Shown here one piece after another: positions 56,729-64,000 of a stretch of DNA of 64,000 bases. The translations under genes were made by a program, and so were the position numbers. The notes under the pieces are model-generated. The model had not been told where the DNA came from. It ran no database searches and saw only the letters and a program-made list of their open reading frames with translations. The stretch spans positions 29,685,265 through 29,749,264 of the forward strand of contig OY294051.1 in the NCBI GenBank assembly GCA_958510825.1, in the 5' to 3' direction. The stretch comes from Brachypterus glaber (Eukaryota; Arthropoda; Insecta; Coleoptera; Kateretidae). Position 1 is the stretch's first letter, and each line of letters begins with the position of its first letter.

Positions 56729-57848
56729 AACTTACTGTGTTCAAATTGCAATGCAATGTATCAGTTACATAGATTAAACCCAACGAAATCTTATGAAATA
56801 TCAAAGTTTTGATACGATTTAACTTGAAATTTTCAGCGGGGTCTAAGTGTAAGTTAAAACTACAGTTTGCTACTAACTGTACAGGGAAAAAAAAAATATA
56901 GCTAGGAGCGCTATAACACACATACCAAGCAAATTATAATCGCTTATTATATAAATACAAGGCTTTCTCTTACAATTATGGCAGTCAGTGTAAAAATTTA
57001 TATGAAATACTTTAATTGTTTAGTGAATAATAAAATATAACAAATAGTATGGCATTTATAGCTTAAATAGATTTAATTATTGTCCGTGCTAATAATTTTT
57101 ATAATATAATAAAATTTCTGTAAATTTATAATAGTGCCTGTAATAAATATAATCGTCTGTAATATATATAATCGTTTCCAATTTATTTTTAACATTATTA
57201 GTTATTGTGTCCCTTATAATCTATAGCTTAAATCACTATAATTTGCCACTGTTACCAAATATCTTATAATGTATAGCGCAGAGCCCACTAATTTCTTTCC
57301 GTGTATATTATCAAGCAACCTATAGGTACTGCAAACTATAATTAAACTTTAGACCTGTATGTAACAATTATAACAATAAACATAATTAATAATTTGAAAT
57401 TGGTTATTTATCCAAAGAAAGTCGACTTGATTGTTAATGTATTTTTATCATAACCCAATCCATATTTATGTATTGAATGGACAAAAATATGGTATAAAAT
57501 TAAAGGATTAATTAAAATTTTACTAGTTAACGTTACTCTGGCTTTAATCTTTTTTTAATTTAATAAATAAGCCTTACTAAATAAGGAAAACGAGAAAAAA
57601 TATACTAGTGAGTTAGACCTAAATTTAAACTATTGGAAAAACGAGTTTAATAATACTTGGAATCAAAACCAAATGAATTAATGATAAAGATATGAGATTT
57701 TTTGTGCGTTTTTAAAAATTTAACTTAGAATTTATTTTTTTTTTAATAGATATATTCATATCGTCTTGTAAATTTCAGGACGTCGTATCTCAAATATAAG
57801 CAAAATAGTAACGTCGTATCTAAGGGCCACTTGCACCAATGATGATTT
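56729..57848. other. 1.1 kb without recognised features
   Basis: AT-rich; repeated AATATAATCG and TATAATTT words at about 57050-57250 suggest decayed low-complexity sequence. No gene seen. Confidence 0.4.
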
Positions 57849-58048
57849 NNNNNNNNNNNNNNNNNNNNNNNNNNNNNNNNNNNNNNNNNNNNNNNNNNNN
57901 NNNNNNNNNNNNNNNNNNNNNNNNNNNNNNNNNNNNNNNNNNNNNNNNNNNNNNNNNNNNNNNNNNNNNNNNNNNNNNNNNNNNNNNNNNNNNNNNNNNN
58001 NNNNNNNNNNNNNNNNNNNNNNNNNNNNNNNNNNNNNNNNNNNNNNNN
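57849..58048. other. Assembly gap (200 N)
   Basis: Exactly 200 undetermined bases. A round length usually marks a scaffold gap of arbitrary or estimated size. Frames called across it are artefacts. Confidence 0.98.
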
Positions 58049-58600
58049 CAAACGGTCGGTCTGTCCGGGAAATCTTGTAAGCACGATAACTAAGTACGCT
58101 TTAAGCTAGAGACTTGAAATTTGGCATGCATGTATTTTACCAAAAGTTCTCGCTCGGGATTGTTTTTGGGTTTGGGACTTTTATAAAATTTAGCTTAAGC
58201 GACCTTAGAAGCCCCTAGATATAAATTTTAAAACATTTTAAGAAAAAAAAATGATGAAAGGGATATTTTTCACCACTGGAGGTGAGATGGAGGGGTGGTA
58301 GGTCTTTTTTTACTTCACCAATATATTTTCCGCATCCAATTACATAAGTATGCAAAGTTTTATCTTCTTAGATATTTTCACCTACGGGAAATTCCTTATT
58401 TGATAGGCCTAATATTGGAGATACGAGTAGTTACAGTTTTTTATTTTAAGTAGTAAAGGAGATACGAGGTAATTAGTTCCACATAACTTATAAACCAATT
58501 GGGAATTTTTAATTAGGACTTTGTTTAGGTCATTACTATCATGTACAGAATTGATTAGTGCAAAAAAACCGAAAATCGAATTTTTGGGGATAGTTAAGGT
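58049..58600. repeat. Fragment of a GTCTGTC-type repeat next to the gap
   Basis: CGGTCGGTCTGTCCGGGAAA and CACGATAACTAAG recall the GTCTGTC..CACGATAACTCAAG order in family B. The part at 58430-58600 shares CAGAATTGATTAGTGCAAAA with the MITE at 22998-23252. It may be one or more mobile elements partly hidden by the gap. Confidence 0.45.
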
Positions 58601-58814
58601 AACACGACGATATATATATATTGTTCAAACACTTCAAATTATAATACAATAATAAACAAATAAAGGTTCAAATGAGTTCATGAATCATGATCTCATGAAT
58701 CATGATATAATATGTAACACAGGGCAAAAGCAATAAAAAATTATCTTAGGGTCCTCTGAAATCTACTCTAATACCTAAAGCAACTTTATCGGAATTTTTA
58801 ATAGATCATAAACA

Positions 58815-59040
58815 CAGAGAAAAAATATATCTAATATAAACATATTTAACTTCCTTTAATTATTTTTTAAAATTAGTATATTATTTTAAGTTCAGTTAGT
58901 ACTCCAATAAGTTAGTATTAGTACTATTTTTTTATTGTTTTTAGTATTTTAAATACTGAGTATATGTCATCTTTCATTTAAGTTTCTTCAAAACTCAATA
59001 CAAGATTTATATATTTCAAGTCCAGCGCTTTAGGGTCCTC
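58815..59040 (+). repeat. Repeat family D, copy 3
   Basis: ACAGAGAAAAAATATATCTA then AGTTAGTATTAGTACTATTT, TATTTTAAATACTGAGTATA, TTTCATTTAAGTTTCTTC. A GGGTCCTCTGAAATCTA.T..ATA word appears at both 58749 and 59032, so the copy may lie between two halves of another repeat. Confidence 0.55.
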
Positions 59041-59861
59041 TGAAATCTATTCCATAAGCTAACGCATCTTTATTGGAATCTTTAATACATATAAAAAAGA
59101 AATTCACTTGTCATATAATTTCTAAAACCACTTATCTTAAGGATGCAAACTCTAATATTCTGCCACGTAGCTACGTAGATAGGGGCCTTATGTTAGTAAG
59201 TATATGAAACGCGGTTGGAATATAAATAAACAGTAGTATGCCATTTAGCCCGCTAATCCTTTCCTCTATAAAGGGTTCCTAAAGCCGGATATTAACAACT
59301 CTAAATGGTAAAATATATGTTAAGAGTTCTTGGCCATATTTTAAATTCATTATGAGCACATTCATACGAGAATTAATTTTACACCCGTTAAATGAAAAGG
59401 GAACAAAAAAGGGACAATGATAAAGCACGACGTTTTAGCACATAATAAAATAGTAGGATTTTAAGGAATAAAGAGTCCATAAAAAACTTGTTGGTGATAT
59501 TTTATCTGGTATTTATTAGTCACAAAATTTTGCAGTTTTAGCTATTTATAAAATTATAATAGTATTTTTTTCTCTTATAGATAGGAAATGTTCCTTGAAA
59601 TGAGAAAAATTTATTAATCATATAAACGCGAAAAAACGTCAACACTAAGTTATATTATACTTCTACGTCAGAAATTTCCCAAATACTTTGACGCGTCACT
59701 AACTAGTTTTTCATTTGTTTAATTATTTATAAATTACCAACTACGATTAGTGGCAGTGTAATATGGTGTATCTTAAAGAGGTCCCAAAACCACTAAAAAC
59801 AAATATAATAAATAAATATGATAAAGACTATTCTTTTTTTTTTAAATAATTTATTAACGCG
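59041..59861. other. 0.8 kb without recognised features
   Basis: The GGGTCCTCTGAAATCTATTC word at its start repeats 58749; otherwise nothing supportable. Confidence 0.4.
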
Positions 59862-60240
59862 TTATTATATTATTCACAGCGCCTGCGCTAGAATAATATT
59901 ATACGGTAGTTTTGAATATCCAAAATCGACAAAAAACGTCCTAGACAAAAAAGTTCTTGGATACAAATGTGTTTCATGAAAAAATAAGAAACTTTAAATG
60001 TCGGTCTGTCTGTCTGTCTGATTTCACGTTTTTTGTAGACACGATAACTCAAGAACGAATAATCCAATCGACTTTTTTTCACGAAAAATCAAGTTCTATG
60101 AGGGGAATATCCCTATTGTTTTCAAAGATATGGGGGTTAAATTTAATAAAAATAAAGACAATCATTTTCTAAATTGTTTTCGTTTTTCGGGAAAAAGTTT
60201 TTTTCGATTTTTTTTTAATTTTTTGAAAAATTCTCTTAAA
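59862..60240 (-). mobile_element. HINE-like repeat family B, copy 2
   Basis: Reverse complement of 39210-39582: TATTATATTATTCACAGCGC..GCGCTAGAATAATATTATA at the left is the terminal hairpin, followed by GGATACAAATGTGTTTCATG, a GTCTGTCTGTCTGTCTG core at 60003-60019 and the AACTCAAGAACGAATAA block. Confidence 0.65.
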
Positions 60241-60305
60241 ATTTTTTCGTTTTTCGCAAAAGGATCTTTTGAAAAAAAAATTATTTTTTTTATTTTTATA
60301 ATATA

Positions 60306-61225
60306 GAGGAAGGGTAGCAAATGTGGGCTAGGTCTTGTAATATGGGCTAGGTGGGTTTCTCAGCTATCCGATGCAGTTCTCTGCATCCGACTATCGCAAA
60401 TCGTAAATGGCGAAGTTAAACTTCCACGTTAAAGATTCATTAATTAATTCATACATTCGTTGACGTTTGAGAATTAATTTTTATCAGTAAGCCACAGAAC
60501 TTTTTTAGGTAAGTTTATAAATTTCGTTACCTGATAGATAACAACGTTTTCAAAACCATTTCTGCAACAAATTAAAGCCACATAATCGGGCTTTGATGTG
60601 TGCTTATTAGTTTTCTTCTAATTACTGAGTTTTAGACATAACCTTTTTTGTTGTATACACCGAGTATTTTTGCAATATGGGCCATCCCTGTGTTTCTATT
60701 ATGGGCTATATAGAACTATGTATTTAAGCCTAGAAATTTTCTAGGAGGCCAAGAAAAGATCAGCAACAGCCAAGAATAGAAGAAAATGGAACGAGGGCGA
60801 TATGAAACGCGCTATAATAGCGATGAGGCCGTACGAGATGGGTACCTTCAAAGCTTTAAAAATGTTTAATATACCACGTTCTATATTAGGAGTTATTTGA
60901 TTTATTATTTCATTTTAGATATAACTTTTATACTTTTAACTTATTGCGACCAATAAGATTGATTGCCACTTCAAATCTAATATTTATTACACAATTTTGG
61001 GGGCAGCCCATATTTAGGGCCAATTTCAAATCGACACAAAAGTGCACCTTCTCACTATTTACGAAATAATGAATTTATTATTTGTTTTAATCAATATGAA
61101 TTTATAACAGGTTGTGAGTAATTAATATAGCTATCGTTGGGTACGTTTGGTATTGGAACTAAACTTTTATTTATTTTTTTACAAGAAAAAATAAAATGGG
61201 TAGCCCATATTTGCTTCCTTTCCTC
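60306..61225 (+). mobile_element. 920-bp TA element with pogo/Tigger-like transposase remnant
   Basis: Ends GAGGAAGGGTAGCAAATGTG / ATATTTGCTTCCTTTCCTC are inverted repeats with TA outside. The words ATGGGCT or AGCCCAT recur near both ends and internally (about 60322, 60341, 60703, 61003, 61201). A short helix-turn-helix coding fragment survives at 60745-60900. Most of a transposase (about 1.5 kb) would have to be deleted, so this is a non-autonomous derivative of a Tc1/mariner-pogo type element. Confidence 0.72.
60745..60900 (+). pseudogene. N-terminal HTH (psq/CENP-B type) fragment of a pogo-like transposase
   Basis: 51 codons, open from a stop at 60742-60744 to TGA 60898-60900. It reads KKRSATAKNRRKWNE, then MKRAIIAMRPYEMGTFKALK and MFNIPRSIL. 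The W-x(4,5)-M-x-x-AI-x-A-(x)n-G-x-x-KA-x-x-F-x-(I/V)-PRS-(T/I)-L layout is the pipsqueak/CENP-B-type helix-turn-helix at the start of pogo/Tigger transposases. In that family it binds the element's inverted repeats. There is no convincing start codon in frame before it and no DDE domain follows. An intron after PRSIL is possible but the second exon is absent. Confidence 0.7.
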
Positions 61226-62100
61226 TATGTATTTGGGGAAATGCAAAATACCATTTACTGTGAATAATATGTAATGAAACGCGTAGCATTACATATCTTC
61301 ACGGCTTCACGGCTTGTTAAACAATAAACTACAATAAAAAAAATAGTGGTTTATTATTTCCTACTGGTATTTTCTTCTTAAAAGGTTAAAGGGATGACTG
61401 TATAACCTATTCATATGATCATCTATGAGTCGTACACCTGCCAGATCTCTGCAATATATTGATAAATTTAGACAATAAAGAACCACGTAATTATTTTACG
61501 AACGCAAACAGCGAATTTATGTAGTTGTTTTAATGGTGATATACTAGTGAGCTACAAAAGGGGATAACCATGCACCGCGATAATTGATACAGAAGGTATA
61601 AACAACGTTGAAAACAAAACAACTGGATTTAGATTAATTAGAATTACTAAAAATCTTCTGATACAGAAAAATAATGGATAAAGTACCAAATAAATCCGCA
61701 TTAAAGAGCCAAATGAAAAAAACGAGGCACAAATTTAATTATCATATTTTGAAAAGATGACATTGGGTTACAGTTGCTTTTCATCCGTGAAACGAGTAAG
61801 ATGTACTTTCGGCAGGAATTAGTAATACGTTAAGCGCGTTTAATTTTCTAGCACCAAGTCTTTTAGTATTAGTTATTTATTTATTTATTTGCTATCTTAG
61901 ATATGCCCCAGAATCGATTTTATATATTTTATAGTGATTGTATGGAAGATGTGCAGTAAAATGACGAACATGTGATTATATTGGAGTAAGAAGGGAATTT
62001 TATGTTTTTTAATCATTTATAATGCTGATAAATTTTGATTTGGAAGCAACTAACACGTGAAGAAGTTTTTATACGTACAAAATTTTTTATATACTAGCGC
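61226..62100. other. 0.9 kb without recognised features
   Basis: Includes a small hairpin at about 61269-61298 (ATATGTAATG / CATTACATAT) followed by a doubled CTTCACGG, and an (ATTT)n run at 61866-61883. Confidence 0.4.
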
Positions 62101-62352
62101 ATGCGCAAATATATTTACAAATTAGAAAAAACTGCCTTGGCAACAGCTAACACAACCAACAGTAAACACGAAAAGGAAAGAAGGAAAAAAAAAAGAAAAG
62201 GTCTTACAGAAGACTGGAAATTTTATATATTTAAAACAGGAGTGGGCATGGCGAAAAGCCAGACAAGAACCACTCTTGGTGAATTGAGTAACTAAGAGGG
62301 ATCTGGCTAATTATCTCACTGAGAAAAGGCCATAATAAAGGAAGAAGAAGAA
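62101..62352 (+). mobile_element. Probable retroposon 3' end with GAA-rich tail
   Basis: A lysine-rich frame (62101-62295) ends near a second frame reading WRKARQEPLLVN, stop, VTKRDLANYLTEKRP, stop (about 62250-62333). This is followed within a few bases by GGAAGAAGAAGAAGAC. A coding-like segment ending just before a short tandem tail looks like the 3' end of a LINE or processed transcript, now frameshifted. I do not recognise the family. Confidence 0.35.
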
Positions 62353-63054
62353 GACATTGGGTTAAATTGGTACCAGTTTAACCTTGTGTTCTATATTAGA
62401 TAAGACTACTTATAGTTTACCAATAAATTTTGGGCTTTATCTTTATCACCGTCTCTGTTATCTTCCAACCATATATGTTATATGACTCTTTACTACCTGT
62501 TCAACTTATGACGTATCTATGGGTTGATTAAGCATTTATTTATAGAATATTAAGTATTATAATGGTATAACTATATGTATAATCAGCATTTATAAATAAT
62601 GTATAGCCATTACACAAAATGGTATGGTATTACAATTAGTAAAGACCGAGGTAAAGACGAAGTTTATTGAAAAATATTGGTATGCCACAAGGTATAATTT
62701 GTGGACCTTTTCATAATGAATTGGTAGACCACATGTCATGTTCATGATTTTTATTACTTTAGATCTAAAACATTGTGCACATTAAATTCGATTTTATTTT
62801 GCCTGTGTGGGAGGTTAATAAATATCTCGTACACACGCAGCCAACTTAAATAAGTTTAATGGCAATTCAATTACAACATGACTGAAGAAAATCAACTTTA
62901 CCAAAGTTTGTGGTTTTGTTTATCACGTGTTAAATTAATAAATACAGTCTGGGACTGGCTATGCATTTTACCAGGACAGTGCCCATAACTCCGAAACTAA
63001 GCATTGTTAGGCACATGTTTGTATCAACTTATTTTCTTGGAACAGATTATAACA
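62353..63054. other. 0.7 kb without recognised features
   Basis: AT-rich; nothing supportable. Confidence 0.4.
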
Positions 63055-63275
63055 ATATGTTTGTTTAACCTCGTACTATTCTACTTAATTAGGCATCCCC
63101 TAAGTCCAGGACTTGTGTGGGCTAGTAGTAGAGGGAACCACCATGCCCGCTTCACTTTTCGCCTTCGAAAAATTTCAATTATTAATTAGCTGAAAAAGGC
63201 AAATCGGCGCCAGTGAGAATCGAACAAACGCTAGCCGGATTGTCATTCTGACGCGCTAGCCCACTAATCCATGCC
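63055..63275 (-). mobile_element. tRNA-derived SINE, copy 3
   Basis: Minus strand. A-box-like TAGTGGGCTAGCG at 63254-63266 and a good B box GTTCGATTC at 63217-63225, then CTCACTGGCGCCGATTTGCC, body TTCAGCTAATTAATAATTG, and the 3' segment GTGGTTCCCTCTACTACTAG..AGTCCTGGACTTAGGGGATG. The 3' segment is nearly identical to copy 2 while the tRNA-like head differs. Confidence 0.82.
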
Positions 63276-64000
63276 ATAACAAAGTATGGAAAAAAATCTA
63301 ATAATTAAATTTATATGACAGTTTCGACGCTAAATAAATACAAACTGCAGGCGGGCTGCTAGCGTTAAATACACCTGCATAGAAAAAAACTAATAGACGA
63401 TTATAGTCACTGTAAAATCTAATTGTCAGCACGTGACGTTATCCCTTTCAGACTAACAAAATCACAACCAAATAAAGTATACTACACTAAAAGCATAAAG
63501 CAGTTTAAATTTAGTACTTTCAAAAATTAAAATTAAATTAGCCTATAAGTAGTATTCTACCGAAAGGCGATTCACTAGTACGTAGGTGCATATTTACATG
63601 GAAATACAAAGGAAAGTACGTGGAAGTACTTGCAAAAATTTTGAAAGTACTTGAAAAAATGTGAAAGAATAAAGCGCTTTTCAACTTTTCGGTCAGGGGT
63701 AAAGCTTTTTAGAGCCGACGATCTTTTTTGTTTATTCAGAAAAATTTTGTCCAGCAGGGGTAAGGCTTTTTTTGGAGGCGAAATGTGCATTTTTTACATG
63801 AAATTGCCTTGGAAGTACTGCAGGGGCGATGCCCCGGTTGTAATTATTTCCAGAAATTTTCATAAAAACAGCGAATTTTCCAGCATAATTCTCAGCCTCT
63901 TGTGTAACTATATATGAAAATTTGTCTTCAAGTGCTGATCCATTTAAAACCCCAGGTACTATGAATTTGAAAATTTAGGTAAATTATCAAAGTTCCAACT
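63276..64000. other. Right edge of window, no gene assigned
   Basis: An 88-codon plus ORF (63651-63917) runs through a locally duplicated segment: CAGGGGTAAAGCTTTTTAGA at about 63695 and CAGGGGTAAGGCTTTTTTTG at about 63756, 61 bp apart. AGTACTT words repeat at 63620-63655. No known motif, so it is not called coding. Confidence 0.4.

Noticed and set aside
57743..58093. Two ORFs spanning the N run
   Set aside because: Artefacts of the 200 undetermined bases.
63217..63275. tRNA gene candidate on the minus strand
   Set aside because: Same reason: part of SINE copy 3.
1..64000. CRISPR array, operon or other prokaryotic features
   Set aside because: No regularly spaced short repeats with unique spacers and no dense coding; the sequence is clearly eukaryotic.

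Overview
The window is eukaryotic, AT-rich repeat sequence that most resembles an insect nuclear genome, possibly a beetle. That guess rests on repeat style only: an RNase H-bearing LINE, tRNA-derived SINEs, DINE/HINE-like repeats with (GTCT)n cores, and many MITEs flanked by TA or TTAA. No host protein-coding gene, rRNA gene or intact tRNA gene was recognised. The stretch could be intergenic or lie inside a very large intron. A 200-base assembly gap lies at 57849-58048.

The only long, clearly coding feature is a non-LTR retrotransposon at about 14997-18843. It carries the last 25 codons of ORF1 and an uninterrupted 1209-codon ORF2 (APE endonuclease, reverse transcriptase, RNase H, CCHC finger). 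It ends in an AACCAT-repeat tail, lies between 12-bp target duplications, and looks like a recent insertion truncated inside ORF1.

Almost everything else recognisable is a small or decayed mobile element. At 0-10 kb there are several long-inverted-repeat TA MITEs. At 12.1-12.8 kb a degenerate tandem array repeats a piece of reverse transcriptase motif A on the minus strand. At 19.7-22.3 kb a 2.5-kb inverted-repeat element carries two younger insertions. At 22.7-25.3 kb lie a decayed RT fragment and three MITEs, one nested. At 29-38 kb there are long hairpins, a piggyBac-like TTAA element, two LINE 3' ends with clear target duplications, and more MITEs. At 42-50 kb there is a dense cluster of MITEs, HINE-like repeats and SINEs. 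At 55.6-56.7 kb a second degenerate tandem array repeats a retroviral-type integrase motif (VTDNGTLF) and is interrupted by a C/G-rich hairpin MITE. At 60.3-61.2 kb a TA-flanked element keeps a pogo/Tigger-type helix-turn-helix fragment.

Several repeats let insertions be dated relative to each other: a hairpin MITE inside a SINE, a LINE 3' end inside another repeat, and a TA element inside one arm of an inverted repeat whose other arm preserves the empty site. The two arrays of polymerase and integrase motif fragments are the least ordinary signals here. Boundaries were read by eye and should be taken as accurate to a few bases at best.
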